Shown one piece after another: positions 23,046-34,678 of a DNA stretch of 64,000 nt (within the stretch, counting starts at the first letter, position 1; every line of letters begins with the position of its first letter). Source of the stretch: Acheta domesticus (Eukaryota; Arthropoda; Insecta; Orthoptera; Gryllidae); assembly GCA_031308135.1 (NCBI GenBank), contig JAHLJT010000631.1, positions 192,230,281 through 192,294,280 of the forward strand, written 5' to 3'. The notes beneath the pieces are model-generated. The model saw nothing but the letters and a program-made list of their open reading frames with translations. It was not told the DNA's origin and did no database searches. The position numbers and the translations under genes were made by a program.

Positions 23046-23579
23046 TGTGGCGTCATACGGATGTATTAAAACACAGACGAGGGTGGGTAGAATAAACAGT
23101 TGGTTTATAAAATAAAAACAATGACCGAAGTCGTAAAACACACCATACAACTGCTTTCTATGAACTAAATAAATAGAGCCCACATCAAGAAGTGCGGAAT
23201 ACAGTGCGGACTACCACACCGCCAAACAACAAACATTTCCCCTCGGTGTGATGCACCGCTCTGCCCGAGACAACATACATGCCTCACAACTAACGACAAA
23301 CTAATGCCGGCTTCCCGCTCCGCGTGCCAAGTCGCACAGCCTACCCGCTAACACCGCTCGAACAACAGAAAGGAAGAGGCCGTCCGTCACCCGGCTTTTA
23401 AAGGCGCCATGGCGTCCCCCCCATCGCCACCGTTGCCGTCCCCAGCACCTGAGGACGGCGCGTCCCTAGCTCGGTAAACCCGATGCGTCATTGCGCGTCA
23501 CCTCGCCAGATGGCCAGCCCTATTGTTCGACATCCGGCGAACTGCTCCGCTTGCACGTTTGAGCGTGCATGACTCTACA
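23046..23579 (-). mobile_element. solo LTR of an LTR retrotransposon
   Basis: The 534-bp unit begins TGTGGCGTCATACGG and ends GCATGACTCTACA on the plus strand, with TG...CA ends. A perfect ATAT duplication flanks it (23042-23045 and 23580-23583). On the minus strand a TATA-like TTTAAAAG (plus about 23,395-23,402) lies about 180 bp from the start, supporting minus orientation. No internal retrotransposon genes are adjacent, so it is the product of LTR-LTR recombination. A 4-bp duplication would fit a Ty3-type or related element. The class is not proven. Confidence 0.7.
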
Positions 23580-24256
23580 ATATGCTGTACCAACTATATT
23601 TCCCACTTCGTAGTCTAACACGCAACACTCACCGTGCTGGACACTCATATCGACATGAAATTTTACCAGTTTGTTCAACACCTTTCAAAATCTATAAGAG
23701 CAAATTTTTAAGTGCTATGAAGCATTACAAGTAGTGTTTTTGCGACAATTAGTATTCATTAGAGGTCTGCATTTTCCGCGATTTTTACCGTTAAACAGCT
23801 ATCTCTTCCCCCGCGGGCTCCCTTCGCCGAGCGTCGGCGCGGAGCCCGAGAGTCTCGAGGGGTTGTTTTCGCCGGATTGCAGAGCTCTAGTATTCATACT
23901 TTTCATGACCTTACCGCCTGTGGAAGTGCGGAAATCGCTGCCCGCCGCTGGCCCTACGGCCGTTACTCACACTCCGCGCCGCCGCTATCAGCTTATCTGT
24001 CGGCCAGGGTCATGCCTCGGAGGGCATGTTGAGAGACCAGGACAGTTGCTCACATTACAGGTCCAGAAGCACGAGGAGGGCGATGAGTAATTCAAATGCA
24101 ACTATTGAATGCATTCTGACATTATTATTTATATTCACAAATTATTTATATGTACACATTTATAAATGCACAAAAAATCGTAAACGGTAAATAAATAAAA
24201 AAGAAGCAGATGAAGTAAGAAAAAAATTAATATTTACATAAAATAATAAATTTCAC
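23580..24256. other. CpG-rich patch and AT-rich flank, no gene
   Basis: The segment 23,805-24,080 is GC-rich with CCCCGCGGGCTCCC and GCGTCGGCGCGGAGCCC words and an incidental plus-strand frame. No domain was recognised. Confidence 0.3.
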
Positions 24257-24796
24257 CTATGGATCACACACAAAATTTTCACAATAATGATATATAACAA
24301 AAAAATGAGTAAAACATAGACTATGAAGACACCAAGCGCCCTGTATGCAAGTCTCTTTTTCACAGTTTTCTCCAAAACTACACTGATTCGGGAGGTCTTG
24401 AAAACATACTTGTGTAGGATTTTTAAATTCTGCGTTGTTGTAAGCTAGTCCTGCTAATTTCCAGCCATGCCGATGGGAAAAATTGAATCTAGGTGAACAA
24501 AACTGATTATACATCAGTGACTGTAGCTTCAAAACATCTCTCTGACGAATGTTAACTTCTGAATGATTCCTTACCACATCAGAGAGTTTTCGGGCCATAT
24601 TCTTGAACATTCGAAAGAAATGCAGGTCTAATGGCTGGCAAAGAGATGTCATCTTTTCCTGCAGCAGCTGAATTTCTAATTCGTTTTGCGCGCGCTTTTT
24701 TTCAGATAAAATGTTTTGAACTAATGTTTTGTCTTTATGAGGCCCATAAGAGTCTAGTAGAAGCAAAACTTTGTTTTCTGGCAGAGAAATGTACAT
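24257..24796 (-). pseudogene. pogo/Tigger-like DDE transposase, C-terminal fragment
   Basis: A 179-residue minus-strand frame. VLLLLDSYGPHKD corresponds to the second catalytic Asp block of the DDE_1 endonuclease (usual form LLIDN.P.H). MTSLCQPLDLHFFRMFKNMA corresponds to the TSLxQPxD....FK motif that precedes the third acidic residue. The first catalytic block and the N-terminal DNA-binding domain are missing. Upstream on the minus strand only broken scraps are seen (FGTGHDYSHAFDETLRK near 24,880-24,930). A Cys-rich C-terminus (CSFGENCEKETCIQGAWC) follows. It is best read as a decayed transposon gene. Confidence 0.7.
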
Positions 24797-25631
24797 TACG
24801 TATTAAAAAGCACAGTTTATGATTGCTCACGTTGATTCACTTGAGCAGTAGTTTCGTTTAATATAGTGAAATATACCTTTCTCAACGTCTCATCAAAAGC
24901 GTGGCTGTAATCATGTCCTGTTCCAAATTTATTAAGATTTGGGCGCCAGAAACAGGTTACATGAATTACTATCAAAGTTTTTCTATCTGATTTAACAAAA
25001 ATTATCTAAACCTCCAGCTAGCTTGGGTCGATGGGTCCGGATACAAATACTCGCTATCGCCTCGATAGCCGATTACCTGATCTGCCAACTATACAGTATG
25101 GCGTGGAATCTGAAATGTAATAATTATGCTTTCAACTAATTAAAAATTATGATTGACAAATGAAAAAACTCTGTTCTTTTCCAAAGAACAAAATTCAACA
25201 ATTTATTTAACTTTTAAATTAAAACAATTAATTAGATGGTCATGACCCCTTTTGAATAAATTGTCTCTTTTATACTGCAGTATTTTTTTTACCGTTTTTG
25301 CATGCCAACGCTCCGTAGTCGCTTCTCACTTGGCCGTTGTTAATTCCAAGTTCCGCTTCTCTCTTCCGGTCTTGCGCCGCCGCTGACACGTCCAGTCCAC
25401 ACTGCCTAAACTATCTGTTAGTCTTGTCCGACGCTCCCGGTTCCTAATCTCTCCCACCGGTTATGTAGACTATTGAAGTCCAACTGCAATGTCCGAAAAT
25501 CTGAACAAGTCTTCCGAAAATCACTTCTGGTAAATTATTTCAAAGTCCGAAAACAAACTATCACTTCTCTCACAAGACAAAGTCCGAAAACAAGCTATAC
25601 AAGTCTCACTTTCCCTCTATATTGCCTACAA
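24797..25631. other. no recognisable gene
   Basis: Remainder of the broken transposase upstream region to about 25,000, then mixed-composition DNA. No terminal repeats were identified. Confidence 0.3.
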
Positions 25632-25813
25632 ACGATCTTTACGCTACGGCACCCAGAGTCAGAATGTTCGATCTATACTCCACGACACCCAGAGACGGAA
25701 TGTACGATCTTCACTCTACGACACCCCCGAGTCAGAATGTACGATCTTCACTCTACGACACCCCGAGTCAGAATGTACGATCTTCACTCTACGACACCCC
25801 GAGTCAGAATGTT
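25632..25813. repeat. 36-bp minisatellite, about five units
   Basis: The unit CGATCTTCACTCTACGACAC + CCCGAGTCAGAATGTA repeats with a 36-37 bp period, perfect in the last units and diverged in the first two. Because 36 is divisible by three, a frame with repeated TPRVRMYDLHST is produced. This is incidental. Confidence 0.9.
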
Positions 25814-26954
25814 CTGTTTAATGCATTTTTGAACCCTTCATGGCTCGGTCGGCGTCCATCCTTCTATTATTTCAAAACACGGCGGCAACATTAGACTATC
25901 TGATCTTTTATAGCCAACCCGTGCGTCTCTTACACATCCGAGTAGCCGTGACTTCCGTCAGTCATTCGTTTTTGCACCAATTATATCTTAGGTTCTTCAG
26001 CCATCTAGCCGGCGTCCTGACGTCATCAAGGCCCGTGAATAGTTTGTTGACCTTGCCAACCTCTGCGCCGCCGTTGCTAAGGCCGCATACCGCCATATTG
26101 AATCCCCATTTATCTACCCCCATGTATAACTAACATCATTAAATAAAACTTATCATATTCTGGTATATCACAATAGGTAATAAGATGGAGTCCTTATGAG
26201 ATGGACTGCACAATAAATATGAGCTGAAAGCTATACACACGTGTTGCGATATTCGTAACGTGCGAAGACAGAGAGATAGGCAGTTCACATAGTTACTATT
26301 AATAGTACACAGTTCGAAGTATTTATTAGCATTTTAAACAACACAGTACATAATGATTGTCGTAAGACAGCGAATAGTCATAAGAAACTGTAGAAATTAA
26401 CATACACACATAAAAACTTGTGTAGAGCACGGAGACGGCACCTCACAACGATGAGCATCGCATGATGGTTTCTGCTCGACTGACTGGGCGGCAATTTTTC
26501 AATGAGCCAATCAGGACTCGTGTTGAATTGGAAAAAGTGTTAAGTCCTTATTAGAATTATTAATTTAGATTACGTAAAAGTGTAAGTTGTTGAACATTAG
26601 AAATTAATATAACTTTGTGCAGTTAAAATTATAATAAACTGTACAATTTAGATTCGCTGCAGTAAATTCTGAGAAGGATGTGGGCAACGGCGGCGGTGAA
26701 TTCTGTGAAAGGCCCGGCGTCGGTTGCTCCTTTGTAACTGACGCAATACAAGGAAAGAGATTGTACAATTAGCTTACATATAAGATATGGATAATTAGTT
26801 ATGCTTGCTTGTACAATGTTAAAAAAGAAATTTGGGCGGCAATAGTGTGGTATACGGGGTATAACACAGATAAAAACAATGTACTCGATCAGAACTGTAG
26901 TGTGTTTCGAGCCAGTGGACGGACGGGAGGTGGCTGAGTCGTGGGAACAGGCGC
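25814..26954. other. no recognisable gene
   Basis: Mixed sequence after the minisatellite. I found no gene or terminal repeats. Confidence 0.3.
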
Positions 26955-26958
26955 TATA

Positions 26959-27207
26959 CTGCGATTTTTGTAGGAAGAGCTCTCAAGGTCACTCAAATCC
27001 CATCTTCGCGATGGAATATGTCACGGCATTTCGTGTCATTCACAGTCGTTCCGCTAGATTTCGCACGATCGCGACCGTATGAAGCAGTGCTTGCGATCAT
27101 GCGACTTCTACCGGCAAGACCGAGAAAAGACGCCAAATGCCGTGACATATTCCATCGCGAAGATGGGATTTGAGTGGCCTTGAGAGCTCTTCCTACAAAA
27201 ATCGCAG
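26959..27207. mobile_element. hairpin MITE family T, best-preserved copy
   Basis: A 249-bp foldback. The left arm CTGCGATTTTTGTAGGAAGA, GCTCTCAAGG and CCCATCTTCGCGATGGAATA mirrors the right arm, ending TCTTCCTACAAAAATCGCAG. Perfect TATA lies on both sides (26955-26958 and 27208-27211). It is noncoding and defines the family termini. Confidence 0.9.
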
Positions 27208-27211
27208 TATA

Positions 27212-28140
27212 GTCATTGGAGCGAGAGGGGGGGGGCAGTGCTAAGCCGAGGGGTTGGCGAGCTTCGTCAGAGAGAAGCGAGGAGACGGTGAGGAGACGCC
27301 AGAGAGTTCGGACGTTTGAGAGAGAGCGGTCGAGAAAAGTGAATTAGTAGACATAAACTGTGTGTTGGGTGTGTGGAAAGGGATGGAGCGGTTTGGAGTT
27401 GGCGTCCGAGGAAGCTGCGAGGACGAAGTCATCTCGAAGGCGGTTGGTGGACCCTGGGAGAAGTCAGCCGAGAAATAACTGTAACAACGCTGCAGCCAGC
27501 TAAGTGAACAGGGGGGAACAGTAATCGTTTGAGTACATAAAGGCCTAAACAGTTTATTTCACTCAGACGTCTGAGGGGCGTAGATTGCATACAGTAGCTA
27601 CATTTGTATGGGAACAGCCAAATATGATATCTTAATGGGAAATAAATGGTATTCTTTATTGTAAAATTTCAGTAATGCAATTGTTTAACATAGCACAAGC
27701 TACCTGCAGGAGGGTCAAATTGAGTTCATGTTCTTGTTCTCTGACACAGCATGATTGCCATCAGGTTTATTTGTTTGTATGTTCTCTTTGTTTACAATAT
27801 AGTGCTTTTTTCTTTCAGTGTGTTTTTGTTTTCCTTCTGTGTGTATGGTTATGTGTTGAAAGATCTGCAAGTGTAGGACAACCCACAGGTGCTCCCAACT
27901 TTGTAGAGAGAGAGAGAGAGAGAGGGAGGGGGAGGAACGTGATAGGCGGTTGTTAGAAATGAATAGGGGGGCGTGATAACCCCGATGGCGGTACCGGCGT
28001 TTAGGAACGGGCATTCACACACAAGATTCCGTACGGGGGTGTCTCGGCAGCCTGAATTTTTTTGGTATAATAAAATAATAACGTCGCGTCGCGGACATTA
28101 TCTGTTTGCGGCGAGAACCCATCTCGCTCGCCGGTAGGTA
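27212..28140. other. no recognisable gene; short (AG)n tract
   Basis: Contains a G run at about 27,227-27,235 and an (AG)n tract at about 27,905-27,922. Nothing else is supported. Confidence 0.35.
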
Positions 28141-28146
28141 CTGTTA

Positions 28147-28260
28147 CAATAGATGGCAGCTCTCAAGAGTAGTGGCAAGTTCGAATAGCTAGCCAAGACC
28201 AAATGAAAAGGAAAACTAATACGGGAAAGACTTTGCCATTCTGTAGCACAACTAGTTTTG
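28147..28260. repeat. fragment of the ACTTTCCCGTAT repeat family (family X)
   Basis: ATAGATGGCAGCTCTCAAGA, TTCGAATAGCTAGCCAAGAC and AATACGGGAAAGACTTTGCC match 33,945-34,035 directly and 29,250-29,350 in inverse orientation. It lies just outside the composite element. Confidence 0.7.
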
Positions 28261-28496
28261 TTATAATGATATATACGCAGGCGGTCCTCAATGTAATTTT
28301 AATTTTCACTTATTAATTATAAGGTGACCAATTTTTACTTTCCCGTATACGTACGTATATACGGAGTAATATACGTAGTATAGGGAAAGTTATGTAATGC
28401 TGAACGAAAAAAACGCGAATTTTCAGCGGAGAAAAATTTATTCCCGAGCGCTGATAACGAAAAAGTGGATAAAACCAGTTGATAAATTAAGAAAAT

Positions 28497-29215
28497 CTAG
28501 TGGTGCTACAACAGCACTTACTTTCCCGTATTAGAGGAAACAGCTAAGTAGTACTGTAATATTGCACTTTATGCGCTACTAACATCTTCGCTTGGAACTC
28601 ACTATTTCCATTGCAGTGTTGTCAGAACTATGTGAATTCTACAACTTCACAAAAATAGAATGCAAAAGTTTTGTAACCCTGTATTGGAAAAAGAAGCCTG
28701 ATACCCTGGAAATATAGAAATGCCTTCCATTGGGCCATGATTAGGGAAGAGTATTTTAAAACCATGCAACAAATTCTCTACTCACTACAAATGGTACAGC
28801 ATTTGGTGCAAAACTAAATATTTGCCTGCAAATATCAACATAAATTAGACAATTATAACTCCTTTTCATACAGCTCCATTAGGTCACAACAATGACACTA
28901 ATTCACAGATATACGCGAGTGCAAAGTGAATTCCATTGTTGCAGACCCTGCATTGTCGCTATTCTGAGAGCTATTAATTCTTTTTACTTATTTCAAATAT
29001 TTCAAAATAAACAATTTCTAAAATATTAATGTGTAAGTCTATAACAAAGTTCGAATGTAAGAAACGAAGAAAGAAATAATATACAAAATTGCACATTCTA
29101 ATTTACGACGCATCCAGCTGTCCGAAGCGCAGTAAATTTACAGCGGCCTATTACGTTTGTCACAAAATTAAAGAAAAACTACTCGTATTTTGAAAAAATT
29201 AAGCATGACCGTATT
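28497..29215. repeat. direct repeat D, copy 1 (family X)
   Basis: Starts CTAGTGGTGCTACAACAGCA and aligns with 30,837-31,590 with small indels. Shared words include TTGCACTTTATGCGCTACTA, GCAGTGTTGTCAGAA and CATCCAGCTGTCCGAAGCGC. Confidence 0.8.
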
Positions 29216-29249
29216 TATTTTATTTATTCATTTGTCAAAAAAAAAAGAA

Positions 29250-30540
29250 ACAGAATGGCACAGACTTTCCCGTATTAGTTTTCTATTTTCCTGGGTCTTC
29301 GCTAGCTATTCGGAATTGCCACATACTCTTTCTTGCCAGCTACCATCTATCATCGCCAAAAGTACATTTTTTTGTCATTTTCTTAATTTTTCGGTTTCCT
29401 ATTGGTAGAACAGAAACATTAATTTTAGAATATTAAAGAACACAAAAACCTAGCCGTAAATGGCAATTTTCTTTTAAAAATTATGTGCCGTTTAAGAGAA
29501 AATGGCGTTTTAGCACTACTAAAAATGCGAAATTTGAAGCTCATTTTCACAGAAAATTTTTGAGTTTTCAAAATACTTTATTTGAAGTTATTTGAAGCAC
29601 TTACACTCACAAATATAATCATCTTTACATATTGGGGATAATGTGAATATTAAAGATTTGAGAGATCTTTCAACAAATTTACATTTATATAATTTTTGAA
29701 AAAAACAAAAAAAACTCAAAATAAACTTCACCCAATACTAATGAGTGTAATTAGCACTATCCGTTACAAAAGTTTCAAGAAAAAAATTGCAGCCATATAC
29801 GAGAAAATGACGTTTGAGCATTTCTGAAAATGCCGAAATTTGAGCTACATTTCACAGAAAACGGTAGTGTTTTCGAGAAACTTTACTTGACATTATTTAA
29901 AGCATATATACTCGTAAATATAATAATGTAAAAAAATCGCCGATAATGTAAATATTAACTACGTGAGAGACAAGTAAAAAAAATTACATTTTGGTAATTT
30001 TTGAAAAAACCAACTGATAGACCAAAATGACTTTTATGTCATTGACAGAGTACATTTACCACTATCCCTAACAAAAGTTTAAAGAAAAACTTTGGAGCCG
30101 TTTTTGAGAAAATTTTGTTTTTGTAATTTTTTTAAAATTGCATATATTGCAAACAATATTGCACGGAAACTACCAAAATTGTGGAAAACATTTACATGAC
30201 CTTTATTAAAGAACTCAATATGCAGAACAAATTTTATTTGAAGAAAAAATCTCTATCTTCAATTTTGTAGTTGGAGAAAGACGCCGAAAAAAATTCAAAC
30301 TTTCACAATTTTCGAAAATTCAGAGCTGTACGTGAAAATCGGACCTATGCCATGTTAAAAAGTGTATTTTCCTCTATTCATACAAGGAATTTAAAGACAA
30401 AATTTGGAGCCGTTTTTGAGAAAATGTTGAAAATCCCCGGGGGGCTTCATATAAAGTACCCCCAAATTTTAAAGAATCTTTTTCAAAATCACAAAGCTTC
30501 GACTAGAATCAGATCGACTGGGGAATATCAATTTTGAAGA
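29250..30540. repeat. inverted repeat arm 1 (family X)
   Basis: GAATGGCACAGACTTTCCCG at the left and ATCAGATCGACTGGGGAATA at the right match 32,740-34,035 in reverse complement. The 300-bp subrepeats lie inside it. Confidence 0.7.
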
Positions 30541-30836
30541 AAATCGACCGAGCGGTTTAGGCGCTAGCGTTGACCACAGACGGACAGACGGACGGAATGC
30601 CGTCAATCGATTTTTAAGTATAAAGAAGCAACAAATCATGGATTTTGACCACACCACGAGAGAGAGGATTTTTTTTCTTAATTTAGCAACTGGTTTTATC
30701 CACTTATTCGTTTTCACGGCCCGGCAATTAATTTTTTTCCGCCGAAAATTGGCCATTTTTTCGCGCAGCATTACATAACTTTCCCTATACTACGTATATC
30801 ACTCCGTGTATACGTACGTATACGGGAAAGTAAAAA

Positions 30837-31590
30837 CTAGTGGTGCTACAACAGCACATACTTTCCCGCGTTATTGGAAACACCTACGTTGTACTGAAAT
30901 ATTGCACTTTATGCGCTACTAACTAATATCTTAGCTATTATTTGAAAACGTCCAATTCAACCAAGAAGCGAACAACTCACTGTTTCCATCGCAGTGTTGT
31001 CAGAAATATGTGAATTATACAACTGCACAAAAATAGAATACAAAAGTTTTGTAAACCTGTGTTAGAAAAAGAAACCTGATACACTGGACAATATAGAAAT
31101 GCATTCCATAAGGCCATGATAAGAGAAGAGTATTCTAAAACCATGCAAGAAATACATTACTCACTACAAATGGTACAGCATTTGGTTGGAAATCTAAATA
31201 TTTTCTTGCAAATATCAACATAAATTAGACAATTAAAACTCCTTTTCATACAGCTCCTTGAGGTCACAATGATGACCCGTAATTCACAGATATTCGCGAG
31301 CGCAAAGTGAATTCCATTGTTGCAGACCCTGCATTGTCGCTATTCTGCGATCTATTATTTTTTTTACTTTTTATTTGAAATATTTCAAAATAAACAATTT
31401 CTAAAATATTAATGTGTAATATATAACAAAAGGTCGAATGTAAAAAACGAGCAAAGAAATAACATTGCAAATTCTAATTTACTACGCATCCAGCTGTCCG
31501 AAGCGCAGTAAATTTAAAGAGGGCTATAATGTTTGTCACAAAATTATAGAAAAATACTCGTCTTTTTAAAAAATTAAGCATGACCTCATT
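30837..31590. repeat. direct repeat D, copy 2 (family X)
   Basis: Second copy of the block at 28,497, starting CTAGTGGTGCTACAACAGCA directly after the right terminus of the 28,337 element. Confidence 0.8.
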
Positions 31591-32655
31591 TGAAGATGTA
31601 GTTTTGATAAATACATTCAACAGAGAAAAAATTGTATTTTTAAAATTGTAGTTCCAAGAAAACGACGAAAACGAAGTGCAGTCAATTCCGAACGGGCCAT
31701 TATGTTTGTCAGGAAATTATAAAAAAAACTATTCATTTTTTCAAAAAATTGAACATGACCTTATTTGAAGATGTTTTGATGAGCATATTTTATTAAAAAA
31801 ACAATCGTGTCTTCACAATTGTAGTTGTAGAAAGACGCCAAAATTTTTTTAATTTTTAAAATGTTTGCAAAATCAGGCATTTCAACGAACATGAAACCTG
31901 CACCATTCTCTTAAGCTTCTTTCATGCTTCTTAGGTCCCAATTTAATCAAAACACATTGTGTGGTTTTTAAGAAAAAAATGGTTTAAAGAAATTAAAAAA
32001 AATGTGTATGTTTGAATCAACTTTTCGAAAAAATACTTGTTTTTGGAAAATTGAACATGACCTTATTTGAAGATCTATTTTTATCGACACATTTCATTAA
32101 GAAAAAATGTATCTTTATAATTGTAGTTGTAGGAAGATGCCGAAAAATTTTTGAATTTTTTCAATTCTCGAAAAATCAGAGTTTTCAACCAACATGAGAC
32201 CTTCAGACCATCCAACAACAAAATTTAGTCAAAATTGTTGGCGACGTTTTTTTGAAAATTTTGAAAATGTCCCAGTGGCTTCATGTAAAGTATCCTCCAA
32301 AATTAAAATATCGGTTTCAATTTTAAGGGGCCGCGAAATCATTCAGATCGATCGGGGAGTATCAATTGTGAAGAAAATAGGCTGAACGGTTTAGTCGCTA
32401 GCGTTGTTCACAGACAGACAGACGTTTTGCTTTCAATTCGTTTTTCGGTATCAAGGACCCACAAAATAGGGATTCTGGCTGCATCACGTGTTAGGAATTC
32501 TTTTTTCTTAATTTAGCAACTGGACTTCCACTTTTCCGTTACCAGGGCCCTGTAATAAGAGTTTTTCTGCCGAAAATCCGCCGTTTTTTGCGCAGCAATA
32601 CATAACTTTCCCTGCATTATACGTACATACGTATAGTATACGGGAAAGTAAAATC
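31591..32655. repeat. family X body and terminal arm
   Basis: Contains repeated GTAGTTGTAG(G/A)AAGA.GCC blocks and the word CGAAAAATCAGAGTTTTCA, which recurs at 63,880. It also has CAGACAGACAGACG, and ends CATAACTTTCCCTG...ACGTATAGTATACGGGAAAG, a second right-type terminus. Unlike the 30.8-kb end it has no matching left partner nearby. Confidence 0.6.
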
Positions 32656-32739
32656 CTCTAACATGTGGTGTATCCAGAATCCCTCTTTTGTAGGTCCTTG
32701 AAAAAACAATTGAAAGAAAACGTCCTCTGTGAACACTAC

Positions 32740-34035
32740 TAGCGCCTGAACCATTGTTACGATTTCTTTCAAAATGGATATTCCTCAGTCGATCTGGTTT
32801 GTGTCGAAGCTTTGAGATTTTGAAAAAGATTCTTCAAAACTTGAGGGTACTTGACTTAAAGCAGCCCGGACATTTTCAAAATTTTCTCAAAAACGGCTCC
32901 AATTTTTTCTTTAAATTTCTTGTTAGAATAGAGTAAAATACACTTATTAAATTAGCATAGGTCCGATAATCACGGATAACTCTGAATTTTCGAAAATTGT
33001 GAAAGTTTGAATTTTTTTCGGCGTCTCCCTCCTACTACAAAAGTGAAGATAGAGATTATTCCTTCAAATGAAATTTGTTCTCCAAAATTATTCTTTGTTA
33101 AAGATCATGTACATATTTTTGAAAAATTTAGTAGTTTTCGCGTTGTATGTGCAATTTTAAAAAATTACGGAAACAAGATTTTCTCAAAACCGGCTCCAAA
33201 TTTTTTCTTTACACTTTTGATACCTATAGTACTAAATATACTCTATGAGCTGACATAAACTCCATATTGCTCTATTATTTTTTTTCAAAATTTGCAAAAA
33301 TGTATTTTTTTTCATTTGTATCTCATGTCGTTAATATTCACATTAGCGATGATTTGTTGACATTATATTTATGAGTACATGTGCTTTAAATAATGTCAAG
33401 TAAAGTTTTTCGAAAACAACCGTTTCCTGTTAAAAATAGTTCAAATTTCCGCATTTTCAGAAATGCTCAAACGCCATTTTCTCATAAATGGCTCCAAATT
33501 TTTCCTTCAACTTTTCGATTGGATAGGTCTAATTGTACTTTTTAATGTGATGTAAAGTTTATTTTGAGATATTTTTTTGTTGTTTTTCTCAAAAATTACA
33601 CAAATGTAATTTTTTTGAAAGATCTCTCGCATCTTTAATATGCACATTACCAGCAATTTGTAAACATTACTATATTTGTGAATGTAAGTGCTTTAAATAA
33701 ATTAAAATGAAGTATTTTAAAAACTCAAAAATTTTCGATGAAAAAGAGGTTCAATTTTCGCATTTTTAGAAGCGCTAAAACGCCTTTTTCTTTAAAACGG
33801 CACAAAGTTTTTAAAAGAAAATTGCCATTTAGGACTGGGTTTTTGTGTTCTTTAATATTATAAAATGAATATTTCTGTTCTACTATTAGGAAACCTAAAA
33901 ATGAAGTAAATGTCAAAAAAAAAAGAGTGGGTGGCGATAGATGGCAGCTGGCAAGAGTATGTGGCAATTCGAATAGCTAGCGGAGACCCAAGGAAATAGA
34001 AAACTAATATGGGAAAGTCTGTGCCATTCTGTTGC
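32740..34035. repeat. inverted repeat arm 2 (family X)
   Basis: Reverse complement of 29,250-30,540. Shared words include TATTCCTCAGTCGATCTGGT, TTTTCTCAAAAACGGCTCCA, AAACGCCATTTTCTCA and GGGAAAGTCTGTGCCATTCT. Confidence 0.7.
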
Positions 34036-34433
34036 ACCAAGTTTTTTACTATAAAAAGGACGAAAAATTTTAAGAAAACAAGTACAACGTAAATAAATGA
34101 AACATTTTATTAATTCAAAAAAATACACTAATAATGCTTACATAACTTTTAATTATTTAATTAAACGAATATTTTTTCTATTGAATGAATATTTTTTCTC
34201 AATATCTATCTTTTTATAACAATGTATTGGAAATTTCGGAGAAAGAAATATCCTTCATATTGAATTTTACTGTAACTGGTGTAACCAGAGAACGAATCAA
34301 CATTCAATCTCCATTTCTCACTGGTCTAAAATATAAAATACTGAAGCTGAATCTACTAAAAATGGGGAGAATTCCGCCCATCTGGCAACACTAATCGCGT
34401 CTTTCGGGACAGTACCGTCGCATGACGCGTATA

Positions 34434-34678
34434 GTGCGATTTTTCTAACTGTGCCTCTCACGTCCCTATGGTCGCGATGGAATATCGCGCGGCATTTCGC
34501 GTCTTTCTCGGTCTTGCCGGTAGAAGTCGCATGATTGCAAGCACTACATGATACGATCACGATATGATACGATCACGATCATCCGAAATATAGCGGCACG
34601 ACTGAGATAGATGCGAAATATCGTGACATATTCCATCGAGAAGATGGGCCTTGAGGGGCAAAGTTAGAAAATTCGCAG
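34434..34678. mobile_element. hairpin MITE family T, copy in the composite block
   Basis: Begins GTGCGATTTTTCTAACTGTG after TATA (34430-34433) and ends GTTAGAAAATTCGCAG. The core words TCGCGATGGAATAT and GTGACATATTCCATCG are shared. A short internal duplication (GATACGATCACGATAT) is specific to this copy. The right flank reads TTAA rather than TATA. Confidence 0.75.

Larger units (their letters stand above)
28337..30833. mobile_element. family X element with about 165-bp terminal inverted repeats
   Basis: The left end TTTACTTTCCCGTATACGTA, AGGGAAAGTTATGTAATGCT and GTGGATAAAACCAGTTGATA is mirrored by the right end TATCAACTGG-type sequence: CAACTGGTTTTATCCACTTA, AGCATTACATAACTTTCCCT and TACGTATACGGGAAAGTAAA. 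The interior has degenerate tandem units of about 300 bp, marked by GAGAAAATG(A/G)CGTTT near 29,499, 29,802, 30,104 and 30,418. A CAGACGGACAGACGG motif lies near 30,580. It is noncoding. Confidence 0.7.

Noticed and set aside
23734..24090. 118-codon plus-strand open frame in a CpG-rich patch
   Set aside because: No recognisable domain, and GC-rich noncoding DNA easily yields such frames.
25473..25894. Peptide with repeated TPRVRMYDLHST
   Set aside because: Produced by a 36-bp minisatellite whose length happens to be divisible by three.
27488..28150. Second LTR between TGTAACA and TGTTACA words
   Set aside because: No matching flank duplication or convincing terminal structure.
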